64,000 bases of DNA from SG8-30 sp963695155. GTDB taxonomy: Bacteria > Pseudomonadota > Gammaproteobacteria > Steroidobacterales > Steroidobacteraceae. Position numbers and translations under genes: made by a program. Location of the stretch: NCBI GenBank assembly GCA_963695155.1, contig CAVOGD010000003.1, positions 310,001 to 374,000 on the forward strand, read 5' to 3'. The notes below the pieces were generated by a model, which was given only the letters and a program-made list of their open reading frames with translations, was not told where the DNA came from and made no database searches. This document shows positions 1-9,946 of the stretch, piece by piece. Each line of letters starts with the position of its first letter. Position 1 is the first letter of the stretch.

Positions 1-2
1 TC

Positions 3-116
3 CGGATTACGACGATCGTCAGTATTGGCACCTCGCAACTCACGCTGTACAGTCTCCTCGAACGCAACCCCGCCGGTGGCGTCCGCGCAGTGGTTCGCTC
101 CATCGGCACAGAGTGA
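3..116 (+). CDS. gspK: Type II secretion minor pseudopilin GspK, C-terminal end (partial)
   Basis: Only the last 37 codons lie in the window, in frame 3 and ending with TGA at 114-116. The tail reads ...LLERNPAGGVRAVVRSIGTE. GspK is the large minor pseudopilin capping the tip of the type II secretion pseudopilus. The call rests mainly on position: the stop lies 4 bases before the GspL start, which is the standard gspK-gspL-gspM-gspN order. The piece is too short to show domains. Confidence 0.7.
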   Translation, partial: RITTIVSIGTSQLTLYSLLERNPAGGVRAVVRSIGTE

Positions 117-120
117 CTTC

Positions 121-1335
121 ATGACGCAGTATCTGGTCCTGCGGCTTTCGGAGCCGGCATCCTGGGTCGTCGTCGACGGCAGCGGGGCGCTGCTCGGCCC
201 GTTGTCCACGGGCAGCCTGGCCGATGCGGCGCCACTCGCGGCCGAGCGCAGCGTGATCGCGCTGGTGCCCGGCTCGGGGGTCCTGCTGGCGCGCCCGGAA
301 CTGCCCGTGCGCAGCGGTGCGCGCGTTGCGCAGATCGTGCCGTTCGCCCTCGAGGAACAGCTGGCGGGCGACATCGACGCGTTCCACTTCGCCGCCGGCA
401 AGGCCGGCGCGGATTCACGCACACCCGTAGCGGCCGTCGAACGCGTGCGGCTGGAGGCCTGGCTGCAGCAACTCGCGCAGGCCGGCATCGCTCCCGTGGC
501 GCTGCACGCGGAGACGCAATGCCTGCCGGACAACCCCGGCAAGATCGTGGTGCTGCTCGAGGACGGCAGCCTGCTGGTGCGCAGCCCCGGCGGCACGCCG
601 GTCGCGCTGGTGGCCGAGCCGCTGTCGGAGGCATTTGCACTGGCGGGCCTGGAAGGCGACGACCGCCACCTGCAGTTCCATGTTGCGCAACAGGACTGGG
701 CGGCCTCGCGCGACGTCATCGAGGCCTTGCGGGAGGCCACCGGCAGCCTCGAGCTGCATCTGCTTCCGGACGGTTCCCTGCCGTTGCTGGCCAGCGCCGC
801 AGTCGCCCTGCAGCCGCTGTCCCTGCTGAGCGGCCAGTACGCGCCGCGCACCGGCTGGAAGGCCTCGTGGCAGCGCTGGCGGCTCGCCGCCGCGCTGGCG
901 GCCGCGCTGTTCGTCGTGCACAGCGGGGCGGGCCTGTATGACATCGTCACGCAACGCATCGAGGAGCAGCGGCTCGATGCGGAGATCGAGCAGGTGTTCC
1001 GCGTGGCCATGCCGGGCGTCGAGCGGATCGTGGATCCGCGCCTGCAGATGCAGCAGCGCCTGGGTGGCGCGGCCGGTGCCGACCCGGCCGGCCTGCTCGG
1101 GCGGCTGGCGCCGCTGGCCCAGGCGATGACCGCCGTCCCGGGCGTGCGGATCCAGTCGCTGGGCTGGCGCGACCGCGGTCTCGACCTGCGCATCTCCGCG
1201 CCGTCGGGCGCCTTGCTGGCGGAACTGGAACGGGCCGCTGGCCAGCAGGGACTGGCGTTCAACGTGCAGTCGACCCAGCCGCGCGAGGGCGGCGTGGACG
1301 GCCTCGTGTCGATCGGCCCGGGAGGGCGGACATGA
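121..1335 (+). CDS. gspL: Type II secretion inner-membrane platform protein GspL
   Basis: 404 aa. ATG at 121 is chosen because the protein then begins MTQYLVLRL, the usual GspL start; the frame is open further upstream but that part overlaps gspK. Residues 1-240 form the cytoplasmic actin-like domain that contacts the GspE ATPase. A single membrane span lies near residues 260-280 (LAAALAAALFVVHSGAGLY), followed by a periplasmic ferredoxin-like part. GspL anchors GspE to the membrane and pairs with GspM. The stop overlaps the gspM start (ATGA), so translation is probably coupled. Confidence 0.92.
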   Translation: MTQYLVLRLSEPASWVVVDGSGALLGPLSTGSLADAAPLAAERSVIALVPGSGVLLARPELPVRSGARVAQIVPFALEEQLAGDIDAFHFAAGKAGADSRTPVAAVERVRLEAWLQQLAQAGIAPVALHAETQCLPDNPGKIVVLLEDGSLLVRSPGGTPVALVAEPLSEAFALAGLEGDDRHLQFHVAQQDWAASRDVIEALREATGSLELHLLPDGSLPLLASAAVALQPLSLLSGQYAPRTGWKASWQRWRLAAALAAALFVVHSGAGLYDIVTQRIEEQRLDAEIEQVFRVAMPGVERIVDPRLQMQQRLGGAAGADPAGLLGRLAPLAQAMTAVPGVRIQSLGWRDRGLDLRISAPSGALLAELERAAGQQGLAFNVQSTQPREGGVDGLVSIGPGGRT

Positions 1336-1799
1336 AGCTGTCCGACTGGTACGCCGGACTCGCGCCCCGCGAGCAGAAGGTCGTGCTGTACGGCGGCATC
1401 GCCGCGGCGGCGCTGCTGCTGGTCGGCGGTACCTGGCAGCTGCACGCCTCGGCCGCTGCGACCGAGGCCCGCCTCAAGTCCAAGCGCGCCGACCTCGCGT
1501 GGATGCAGGCCGTGGCGCCGCGCCTGCAGGCGATGCCCGCAGTGCGCGGCGACGAGTCGCTGCCGCTGCTGGTCGACCGCACGACGCGCGACGCCGGACT
1601 GGCACCGGCCTTGAGCGGGGTGGAACCGGCCGGCAACGGCGGGCTGCGCGTGCGCTTCGAGGGCGCCTCGTTCGACGCCCTGGTGATCTGGCTGTCGCGC
1701 GTACAGCAGGAGCGCGGGCTCGTGGTGGAGATGGCCAGCATCGACGGCACCGCGACCGAAGGGCTGGTCAACGCGAGCCTCGTGCTGCGCGGCCCCTGA
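1332..1799 (+). CDS. gspM: Type II secretion protein GspM
   Basis: 155 aa, normal GspM size. A short cytoplasmic N-terminus ending in the typical APREQKVV precedes one membrane span at about residues 18-38 and a periplasmic ferredoxin-like domain. GspM is the bitopic partner of GspL in the inner-membrane platform. The start overlaps the gspL stop by 4 bases, and gspN begins 5 bases downstream, so the three genes form one operon continuing from gspK. Confidence 0.9.
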   Translation: MKLSDWYAGLAPREQKVVLYGGIAAAALLLVGGTWQLHASAAATEARLKSKRADLAWMQAVAPRLQAMPAVRGDESLPLLVDRTTRDAGLAPALSGVEPAGNGGLRVRFEGASFDALVIWLSRVQQERGLVVEMASIDGTATEGLVNASLVLRGP

Positions 1800-1804
1800 A
1801 CGGC

Positions 1805-2551
1805 ATGCACAGGTCGAAGTTACTGATCGCCGCCGGTGCGGCGGCTTTCCTGCTGTTCATGGTCGCCTTCCTGCCGGCCTCGCTCGCGCTGCGCTACCTG
1901 CCGCCGGAGATCGAACTGCGCGGCGTCAGCGGCAGCGTCTGGTGGGGTCGTGCCGCCGAAGTCATGTTGCGCGGCCAGCCGCTGGGCGCGCTGCGCTGGT
2001 CGAACCGGCCGTGGCGGCTGTTGCTGCTGGAAGCGGACTACGGGCTGCGACTCGAGCCGGCCGGCGGCGCAGTCACGCTCGACGTGCGGACGCGCGGCGG
2101 CGGCCGGGTCGAGCTGCGGCGGATCCGCGGCGGCTTTCCCGTGGCGGCCGTCGCGGGAATCGTGGGTCCCGACGGCTGGGCCGGCGCGGTCGAACTGGCC
2201 GTCGACCGGCTGGTGCTGCGCGACCGGTATCCGGTATCCGCCGCCGGCACGGTGACCGTCAGGCAGCTGAAGGCGCCGGGCGAGCGCGGCGCCAACATCG
2301 GCGACTTCGAACTCACGCTAGGACAAGGCGCCGTCGGCGGCGAGGGCATCGCCGGCCGGCTGCGCGACCTGGACAACGGTCCGATGCGCGTGCGCGCGAC
2401 GCTGGAACTCGCCCCGGACCGCAGCTACCTGATCAGCGGGGAAGTCGCGGCACTGGCGGACGCCGGTCCGGCCGTGGTGAACACGCTGGCGTTCCTCGGC
2501 CCCCCCGACTCGCTGGGCCGGCGCCCGTTCGCGATCGAGGGAACGCTCTAG
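1805..2551 (+). CDS. gspN: Type II secretion protein GspN
   Basis: 248 aa. ATG at 1805, 5 bases after gspM. There is an N-terminal hydrophobic segment (residues 6-28), then the GspN-type motif LRGVSGSVWWGRA, followed by a beta-rich periplasmic part. GspN is an accessory inner-membrane protein found in only some type II systems. The stop TAG (2549-2551) lies inside the CTAG that flanks the palindromic element immediately downstream, so the element inserted at the very end of this gene without altering it. Confidence 0.88.
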   Translation: MHRSKLLIAAGAAAFLLFMVAFLPASLALRYLPPEIELRGVSGSVWWGRAAEVMLRGQPLGALRWSNRPWRLLLLEADYGLRLEPAGGAVTLDVRTRGGGRVELRRIRGGFPVAAVAGIVGPDGWAGAVELAVDRLVLRDRYPVSAAGTVTVRQLKAPGERGANIGDFELTLGQGAVGGEGIAGRLRDLDNGPMRVRATLELAPDRSYLISGEVAALADAGPAVVNTLAFLGPPDSLGRRPFAIEGTL

Positions 2552-2818
2552 GGCCTGTTAACACTTATGGCATCGCTGCGACCGCGGCTCCTACCGAGCG
2601 GGGCAAGGCGCGATGACCGACCTGTACTGAATGTACATGAGGGAAGAGCAACGAAGCCCCGCTCGGTACGAGCCCGGTCCCTCAGGGTTGCGGCCCACAG
2701 GGCTTCAGCCGGCGTTGCTCGGCGCTCATGTGGAATGACCACACATCGCACCTCGCGCCTTGGCTGAAGCCCTGTGGACCTGCAACGCAGCGATGCCATA
2801 AGTGTTAACAGGCCCTAG
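2548..2818. mobile_element. MITE-like palindromic element with 33-bp inverted ends
   Basis: A 271-bp non-coding unit. The ends 2548-2580 and 2786-2818 are perfect 33-bp inverted repeats, CTAG included. Inside are two more perfect inverted pairs: 2592-2604 with 2656-2668 (13 bp) and 2695-2710 with 2762-2777 (16 bp), so the unit can fold into a three-armed structure. CTAG on both sides fits a 4-bp target duplication, which is the YTAR target reported for IS5. No transposase is encoded, so a trans-mobilised miniature element is inferred. Both flanking genes take their TAG stop from these CTAG copies. The family is not identified. Confidence 0.8.
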
Positions 2819-5800
2819 GCCCCGCCGGCGCTGTCCGGCGGCCCGGCAGGCGGGCGCCATTCGCGCCACGCATCGAGCAGCGGGAAGTAGAGCCCCACCT
2901 TCTGCGGCCTGCCGTCGTACAGGCGCATGACCCGCGCATACCGCTGCAGCTGATCGGCGTATCGCTCCAGCTCCTGTCGCAGGAAGTCGTCCACCGAGCC
3001 GCCCTCGTGGGCGCTCACCTTCCAGTCCACGATCCAGCGCACGCCGTCGCCGTCCACGAAGGTGCGGTCGATCTTGACGCTCACCAGCTCGCCGTCGAGT
3101 TGCGCCGTCAGTGCGAACTCGCTCGCTGCATCCTGTTGACCCGGATCCAGCAACCCGGCGGCGAACTCGCTCGCTGCGACGGACGCCATCGCGCGCTCGA
3201 CCCGGGCCGCGGCGGCGTCCAGCCGTTGCGGCGGCAGGCCCAGTCGCTGCAGGCGGTCACGCCAGTGGACCGATGGCGGCGCCGGCCGTCGTCCGCTACG
3301 TGCGAGGCGCTCGAGTTCGGCATGCACGACCGTGCCCACGGCGATCGCTTCCAGGCCCGCCCAGTCGAAGTGGGGCCGCACGGTCTCGCGGGTGCGCCGT
3401 GCGCGCCTCGTGCTGGCGGTCGTCGCCGCCGGTGCTGCCGACGGCCCGTCGAAGTCCGCGGCCAGGCGCCGCAGGGGCGCCGCACGGAGGCCGGGCGCCG
3501 CCACGTCGCTGTGCGGCAGTGCCGCGTCCGCCGCCAGCGCCACGGCCAGGGCCTGCTGAAAATCCGCCTGCAGCACGGGCCAGAAGAAGGCCAGCAGCGA
3601 ATTCGCGCCGGGCGCCGCGAGGCGCGGTGCGTCGCCCTTCAAGTCCAGCCTGACGCTGCCGACGATATGCAGGCTGCGGCGTGCACGCGTGGCGGCGACA
3701 TACGCCAGCCGCCCGAGCTCCAGCGAGCGCCGGTCCCGCTCCAGTCGCCTCATCCAGGACTCGAGCGCATCGTCCTGGCCGTCGCCATGTCCCGCGAGCA
3801 CGATGCCGCGACGGCCGGCCCCGGCGGCGACTGTCGCCCAGTACAGCAACTGCGTCGGCGCGCCGGCCGTGCCGCGGCCGATACCGGGCAGGATGACCGT
3901 GTCGAACTGCAGGCCCTTGGCCTTGTGGATGGTCATGACCTGCACTCGGGCATCGGGTTGCCCGACCGGCGACGCCATCAGCGCGCCGACGGTCGACTCG
4001 AGTTCCGTCGCGTCCGGCAGGCCCCGCGCCTCGGCGCCCGCGCTGTCCAGGGCGCAGAAGCAGGCCTCCGCATTGTCGAGGTCCGATGCATCGTCCAGCG
4101 TGGCCGGTCCGCCGAGCGCCAGCCATACCGAGCGCACCCAGGAGCCCAGCGCCCGCCTGCCCCGCTCGCCCAGGCCGGCCTCCAGCACGGCCAGGACCCG
4201 CGCGCAGCGCCGCTGGCCGTCGCCGGACAGGGCGACCAGCGCCGCCGGATCGCGCAGCCGCTCGATGATGAGGGCCTGGTGCGCCGGCGCCGCCAGCGCG
4301 TGCAGGTCCGCCAGGGTGAGCCCGCACCACGGCGCACGCAGCACCGACAGCCACGCGGTGCGATCGCCCGTATGCAGCAAGGCGCGCGCCAGGGCGAGGA
4401 TGTCCCGCACCGGAGCCCGCTGCGACAGCGCCTCGAGCTCGACGCCGCGGTAACCGATGCCGCGGCGCCGCAATTCGGCGAGGATCGGCGGCAGTACCGA
4501 ACGGCTGCGCACCAGGATGGCAATCGAGCGCCTGTCGACCGGTTCCGCCCCGCCGCCGGGCCGCCGCCTCGAGCCGCTCGGCCTGCTGCGACGCCTCCTG
4601 CACGATGTCGACGACACGGCTGGCCTCGCGGCCGCGGTCGTCGCCCAGCAACGCATGCACGCGCACGCCGGCGCCTGGCTCGTCGGCGCGCGTGTGCAGG
4701 CTCGGCGAATACGGCACCGCCCCGCTCTCGTAGTCCTCCGCCTGCGGCAACAGGCCGGCAAAGACCGCATTCACCCATTCGACCACGGACCGGCAGGACC
4801 GGAAGTTGCTGCTCAGCCTGCGCACGGCGAGCGGGATGGCGCCGATGCCGCGCGCCTGCGCCTCGAGGAACAGCGTGACGTCGGCCTCGCGGAAGCCGTA
4901 GATGGATTGCATCGGGTCGCCCACGCAGAACAGCGTGTGCCCGTCGTCCTTCTGCCAGCCCGCCACCAGCCGCGTCAGCAGGGCCTGCTGCACGGGCGAG
5001 GTGTCCTGATACTCGTCCACCAGCACGTGACGGATGCGGTACTCGAGCGCCAGCGCCAGTTCGCTCGGCGCCTCCGCACCGCCGAGCGCCTCGCGCGCCG
5101 CGGCAGCCACGGCCGGGTGGTCCAGCTGGCCACGCTGCGCGAACGACTGCTGCAGCGTCGCGGCCGCGGGCACCAGCACGCTCAGCAGCGCCTCGACGCA
5201 GCGCCACTGCGCGTCGGTGTAGGCACAGGGCGGCAACAGCCGCACGCCGGCGAGCGCCGCCACCAGCGCGTCGTCCCCGGCCAGGCGCACCAGCAGGTCG
5301 GTCATCCGCGCCTTGAGTGGCTTCAGCGTGGGCGGGAAGCCGTCCCGGGCGTCGACCTTCCTGCGTGCCGCGTCCTTCCCCGTCAACAGGGCCGCCACCA
5401 GGCATTTCCACTCCCCGAGCGCGGCCGCGCTGGCCGCCGGCAGCACTCGCGCAGCGCGCAGCGTCCACAGCGGGCCGTCCGCGCCGACCGCCGCGGCCGC
5501 CTCGCGAAGCAGCGCCAGCAGCTCGCCCATGAGCGGCACGTCGGCCTGCGCCCGCAGCCGCGCCAGTTCCGCCTCGACGCTCGCCGCCAGCAGTCCTTCC
5601 ATGTCCGCGCGCGGGGTCGGCGACGCCATGAGGTCGAACAGCTTGGGCAGCCACAGTTCACGGCGCTGCAGCATGCCGGCCAGCAAGCTCTCGAGGCGGG
5701 CCGGATCGTGCTCCAGCAACCGGGCCAGCCACAGCAGCGCACCGCCCGGCTCGCCGTCGGCCTCGATCAGGGCGACGAAACGCCGCACGGCTTCGCCGAT

Positions 5801-6256
5801 CACCGGCGTCGCGTCGTCGAGCAACTGCGGTGACAGTCCCAGCCTCGCGCTGAGCGGCAGCCGCCGGGCCAGCCAGTGATTGAGCCCGTCGATCGTCTGG
5901 ATGTGCAGCCGCGACGGGTGCCGCGCGAGGTCCCAGCCGCGCGCGCGTCCATGGGCCAGTGCCCGTTGCGCCAGCTGCACGGTACAGCGGTCGTGCACGG
6001 AACTCGCCGGCGGGAGTGACGCCTCCGCCGTCGCCAGCGCCTCGACAATACGCTGCCGCATCTCGGCCGCGGCCTTGCGCGTGAACGTGATCGCGACGAT
6101 CTCCTCGGGTCGTTCCACGGTGGCGAGCAGCCGCAGGAAGCGGTTCGTCAGCAAGCTGGTCTTTCCCGATCCCGCGGGCGCCTGGATGATGAAGGAGTCG
6201 TGCGGCTCAATGGCCTCGCGCCGCACCTGCTCGTCGGTCCGGGCCGGCTCAGCCAT
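2815..6256 (-). CDS. AddA-like UvrD-family helicase/exonuclease (one-base frameshift)
   Basis: About 1146 aa once one frameshift is repaired. The N-terminal part (from 6256) has Walker A APAGSGKT, motif Ia AITFTRKAAAEMR, motif II VLVDEYQDTSPVQ, VGDPMQSIYGFREAD and SSNFRS. The C-terminal part continues in another frame with VMTIHKAKGLQFDTVILPG and YVAATRARR, then a PD-(D/E)XK nuclease core (VKIDRTF...WIVDWKVS). The frames join at 4548-4551, a CCCC run on the plus strand; removing one base restores a single protein. Role: ATP-driven unwinding and resection at double-strand breaks, with the gene next door. Its start overlaps that gene's end by 8 bases. The TAG stop comes from the CTAG of the palindromic element. 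Confidence 0.88.
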
Positions 6257-8918
6257 CGCTGCCCTCCTCCGCGTCCGGCGCCTCGCCGGCCACGCGGCAC
6301 AAGGTCTGCAGGTGGCAGTTCCTGCAACTCGTCAGCGACTTCGGGCTCACGGCCGCATCGCCGCCGAGATGCGCCGTCGCCAGCGCCGCCAGCGCATCCG
6401 CCCAGCCGCGCCGCAGCTGCTCCCAGTCGTAGCCACCTTGCTTGCCGTCGTCGGCCGGGAACGCCGCGGCCGCCTTGAGGCCCGGCAGCAGATCGTCGCT
6501 GCGACCGACGCCGATGAAGCGCGCCTGCCGCGCCGACACGGCGGCAAAGCTGATGCCTGACACGTCCTCCCCCAGCAGCACCGCGTACAGCGGCAACTGC
6601 GGCTGATCCGGGCGCGTGCCTCGCCAGTGCGTCAGCCTGGGGTCGCCGGTCTTGTAGTCGATCAGCACCGTGCTGCCGTCCGGCAACCTGTCCGCCCGGT
6701 CGGGAATGACCCGTAGCGGCAATCCCGCCAGCTGCCGGTGCAGCGGCGCCTCCCGCGAGATGACCTGGAATTCACCGCGCGCGCGCTCCAGTTCCAGTTC
6801 CTGCGCCAGCGCCTCGCGTTGCCAGTCGCGTTCGAGTTCCCACAGCCGGCGGGCCATGCCCGCCGGCAGGCGCTCCGACAACGCCCGCTCGGTGCAGAGC
6901 TCGACGAGCCGGCGCAGCTGCGCATCGTCCTGATCCAGGCCGGCCCGCCCGCCGAGTTCTCCCCACAGCAGCTCCAGCGCGCGATGCAGTACCGAGCCGC
7001 GCTGTCGCGCGTCGATGCCGCCGCTGGGTTGTTCCAGCGGCCGCGCGCCGAGCCGCAGTTCCGCGAAGGCACGGAACGGGCACTGCGACTGCAGCTCGAG
7101 AATGCGCGAACCGCCGCGGGCGTCGGCGGGGGCGAGCGGCGGCGGCGGGTCATCGTGCATGGGCAAGGATCCGCCAGCGTCGAACAGCGCCACGCTGCGG
7201 GGAGACATGCGCTCGACGGCCGGCAGGGGTTCGAGCGCTTCCGGCAGCACGCGGCTTTTCTCAACCCTGGCGTCGTCCTGCCGCGTCGGCCAGCTGAAGA
7301 CGACCTCCGCAGCGCACCCCAGCCACGCGCCGGTCGTGGCGATCGCCTCGTCCAGACAACTCGACGCCGTCGCACCCGGCATGCCGAGCTGGCGCTGCAC
7401 CCACAGGGGAATGAAGGGGTCCGGCGCCGCGGCACGCGGCCAGGCGGGTGCGCCCAGGCCGGCGACCCAGAGCCCGTCGAAGTCCACGCCGGGCGGCTCG
7501 AGGCGATCAAACACGAGCACGCTCGGATCGCCCCGCTCCGGCTGGTATGGCCCCTGCACGAGCCGGGCGAATTCGGCCAGCGCCGCCTCGAATCCCATCG
7601 GCGGCGCCGTGCGTGCCAGCGCCGCGAACCGGGACAGGCGGTCGCGCAGCGCCTGCGCCGCCTGATACTCGTCCGTGGCGAGCGCCGCGTCGCCCGGCCA
7701 GCGCCAGGCCGCCAGCACGTCGCCGAACACCCGCGCCCATTGCTCGGCGGTGCGCGTTCGTGCTGCCTCGCGGCAGGCCAGCGCCGCGTGCAACGCGTCA
7801 GCGAATCCCGGGCACGACTCCTCGCGGGCGAGCGACGCCAGCGCCGGCGCGCTCCACTTGGTCACCCCCGTCCTGCGCAGGCGCAAGTCCAGCCGTGTGC
7901 GACTGGAATCGCCGTCGGCTGTGCCGACGTAGCGGCTCAACAGCAGCCGGCCGGCCACGCCTGCCGCGACGATCTCGCGGCAGGCATCGAGGCAGTTCAA
8001 TGCCGCCTCGGCCACGCCCAGGGTGGCCAGCGGCGCGCCGCCAGCGAGATCGAACACGCAGTCCCGCGCCTGCGCGCCGGGCGCTTCGAGCTCCGGCTGC
8101 AGGGTGGCCTCCAGCGTCCGCTCGAACGCATCGCGACGCCCCGCCAGATCCGGCACGATCGCCGCCAGGCTCGCCGCGGGATTCTCGAACAATCGGGCCC
8201 GCAGCCAGTTCGCGAGTGCCTGCAGCTCATCGTCGGGGTCCGTGGCGGCGTACGCGCGGGCGCGGCCGCCCGCCGGCGGCGCCGCGGCGGCCACGATCAC
8301 CGTGCCGCCGCGCGCCAGGGACTCGAGCAGCGCCTCGAGCGCGGGCGGCCGGCGCGGAAATCCGGCCAGCAGCAGGCTGCGGCTGCGGCCGAGGGCGTGA
8401 GCCTGCACCGACAGCGCCACCTCCAGCAGTCCCGGATCCAGCCAGCCCTGCGCGGCAAGGTCGGCCTCGACCTGCCCCGCCCAGGCCCGGAACATCCGCT
8501 GGTCCCGCGTCGCCGCCTGCTCGGCCAGCAGGTCCAGTGACCCGGCATGGCGCCGCAGCCCGATCCAGGCGCTGCGGGCGGCTGCGGCCAGGTCGTGAAT
8601 CGGCAGCAACGACCCGTCAGCGCCCTCCTCGACCCTGGCACGCCACGGCCAGATGGACTGCTCCTCGCCGAGCAGCGTCGGCAGGCTCGCGTCGCTGGCC
8701 GCGAGTTCCGCCCAGCGTTCCGCCATCCAGGCAGCGAGCGGCAGCACGTCGGCGGTCGGCCAGACCTCCCGCCCGGCGCCGAGTTGCGCAACGTCGTAGA
8801 GCCGTCGCAGGTGACGGGCCTCGCGCCGCCCGGATGTCAGGACCGTGCCGCCACGCTCGAGGTGCTGCAGCCACTGCGCGTTGCGCAAGTACGCGGGGCC
8901 ATCCGTACGGGGGCTCAT
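6249..8918 (-). CDS. AddB-like PD-(D/E)XK nuclease / probable DNA repair protein
   Basis: 889 aa. The middle resembles an inactivated helicase scaffold, without a clear Walker A. The C-terminal third carries the nuclease domain: CPFRAFAELRLGA, a RGSVLHRALELLW helix, and the catalytic VIPDRADRLPDGSTVLIDYKTG region, trimmed here to its key D, E/D and K. The end has SCRNCHLQTLCR; with the earlier Cys this gives the four-Cys pattern of a 4Fe-4S clasp known from AddB. It matches the proteobacterial 'probable DNA repair protein' family that sits beside an AddA-like helicase. It is upstream and overlapping in the same operon. Confidence 0.85.
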   Translation of the reverse strand: MSPRTDGPAYLRNAQWLQHLERGGTVLTSGRREARHLRRLYDVAQLGAGREVWPTADVLPLAAWMAERWAELAASDASLPTLLGEEQSIWPWRARVEEGADGSLLPIHDLAAAARSAWIGLRRHAGSLDLLAEQAATRDQRMFRAWAGQVEADLAAQGWLDPGLLEVALSVQAHALGRSRSLLLAGFPRRPPALEALLESLARGGTVIVAAAAPPAGGRARAYAATDPDDELQALANWLRARLFENPAASLAAIVPDLAGRRDAFERTLEATLQPELEAPGAQARDCVFDLAGGAPLATLGVAEAALNCLDACREIVAAGVAGRLLLSRYVGTADGDSSRTRLDLRLRRTGVTKWSAPALASLAREESCPGFADALHAALACREAARTRTAEQWARVFGDVLAAWRWPGDAALATDEYQAAQALRDRLSRFAALARTAPPMGFEAALAEFARLVQGPYQPERGDPSVLVFDRLEPPGVDFDGLWVAGLGAPAWPRAAAPDPFIPLWVQRQLGMPGATASSCLDEAIATTGAWLGCAAEVVFSWPTRQDDARVEKSRVLPEALEPLPAVERMSPRSVALFDAGGSLPMHDDPPPPLAPADARGGSRILELQSQCPFRAFAELRLGARPLEQPSGGIDARQRGSVLHRALELLWGELGGRAGLDQDDAQLRRLVELCTERALSERLPAGMARRLWELERDWQREALAQELELERARGEFQVISREAPLHRQLAGLPLRVIPDRADRLPDGSTVLIDYKTGDPRLTHWRGTRPDQPQLPLYAVLLGEDVSGISFAAVSARQARFIGVGRSDDLLPGLKAAAAFPADDGKQGGYDWEQLRRGWADALAALATAHLGGDAAVSPKSLTSCRNCHLQTLCRVAGEAPDAEEGSDG

Positions 8919-8973
8919 GCGGCCACGCTAACCCGGAACCAGGTTCATGGCGTGACCCCGCGCGATGCCGGCA

Positions 8974-9759
8974 TCAGGCGTCCAGCAACAGGATCAGCAT
9001 CGCGCAGGCCGCCAGGGTCGCCCCGGCGAGGGCGTGCGACCATCTTTCCAGGCCGTGCGCGCGGTCACCCAGGGCTTCCAGGCCGCCCCGCACGGCCAGC
9101 ACCACGGCCAGCATCGTGCCGATGGTCGCGGCCGCGAACACGATGCAGACCACCCCGATCGCCACCCAGCTGGAATGCGCGGCGGGGTACATCAGGACCG
9201 GAATGAGCGGCTCGCAGGGGCCGAACAGGAAGATCAGGAACAATGCCCAGGGCGTGGCCGACACGACCGGGTGCGGTTGCGGCGCCGGCAGCGGCTCGAA
9301 CGTGACGGCGGCGCCCGGTTCCATGCGCGGGCCGGGCGCGTGCGCATGCGGCGCCAGCTTGTGGTCGTGGTCGTGCGTATGCAGCGTACCGTCCGCATGG
9401 ACGTGCAGGTGGGCATGCGGCCGGGCGCGACGCGCGTAAACGACTCCCCAGGCCAGGTAAGCCAGGCCCAGTCCCAGCAGCAGCCAGGCCGCGATGCCGC
9501 CGCGCACCGACTCGACCCGCACCAGGAACTCGAGCGCCGTGCCGGCCGCGATGCCGATCGCGCCGATGACAACCGAACTGAGCACGTGACCAATGCCGCA
9601 CGCGGCCGTTATCGTGACCGTCCTGGAGGTGCTCCAGCGCCGCGACCGGGACAGCGCGACGAACGGCAGGTAGTGATCGGGCCCCAGCAGCGTGTGGATC
9701 ACGCCGATCGATGCGGCGGTGAATGCCAGTACTGCGAGGTCCGGGGCAGGAATCTCCAA
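8974..9759 (-). CDS. NicO/RcnA/UreH-type metal transporter with His-rich loop
   Basis: 261 aa and about six membrane spans. The first span holds IHTLLGPDHYLPF, an H-x5-DH variant of the metal-binding motif of nickel/cobalt transporters. A second conserved site is LFGPCEPLIPVLMYP. The central loop is very His-rich (HAHLHVHADGTLHTHDHDH), as in RcnA-type proteins. The start is TTG at 9759, supported by a GGAGG 5 bases upstream on the minus strand. The substrate (Ni, Co or another cation) and direction are not proven; a TauE/SafE-like exporter is the alternative. A structured leader with a terminator lies 150 bases upstream. Confidence 0.72.
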   Translation of the reverse strand: MEIPAPDLAVLAFTAASIGVIHTLLGPDHYLPFVALSRSRRWSTSRTVTITAACGIGHVLSSVVIGAIGIAAGTALEFLVRVESVRGGIAAWLLLGLGLAYLAWGVVYARRARPHAHLHVHADGTLHTHDHDHKLAPHAHAPGPRMEPGAAVTFEPLPAPQPHPVVSATPWALFLIFLFGPCEPLIPVLMYPAAHSSWVAIGVVCIVFAAATIGTMLAVVLAVRGGLEALGDRAHGLERWSHALAGATLAACAMLILLLDA

Positions 9760-9912
9760 TCACGCCTCCGCCAGGTCGTCAACGCGGCCGGGTCGCGCGC
9801 GCCGGCCCATCGTGGCGCGACGACGCAACCCGGGATTCTCCCGCGAGCCTACGAGAGGACTTCGATCCCGCGCAAGCGGTACGCCGGCGCGGCCGCCCCC
9901 GCGGGACGCGCG

Positions 9913-9946
9913 CAAAAAAAAAGCGGCTCAAGGTGGAAGAGCCGCT
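9913..9946 (-). terminator. Intrinsic terminator in the leader of the metal-transporter gene
   Basis: On the minus strand AGCGGCTC (9939-9946) pairs with GAGCCGCT (9922-9929) around a 9-base loop, and a run of nine T follows (9922-9914). It sits 154 bases upstream of the transporter start and in the same direction, so it would act as an attenuator or end a short independent RNA. An alternative hairpin AAGAG-CGG-CTCTT overlaps its 5' arm. Confidence 0.7.

Noticed and set aside
3296..4555. Extension of the helicase N-terminal frame beyond the break
   Set aside because: The helicase and nuclease motifs continue in the other frame, so the remaining 3' part of this frame is nonsense.
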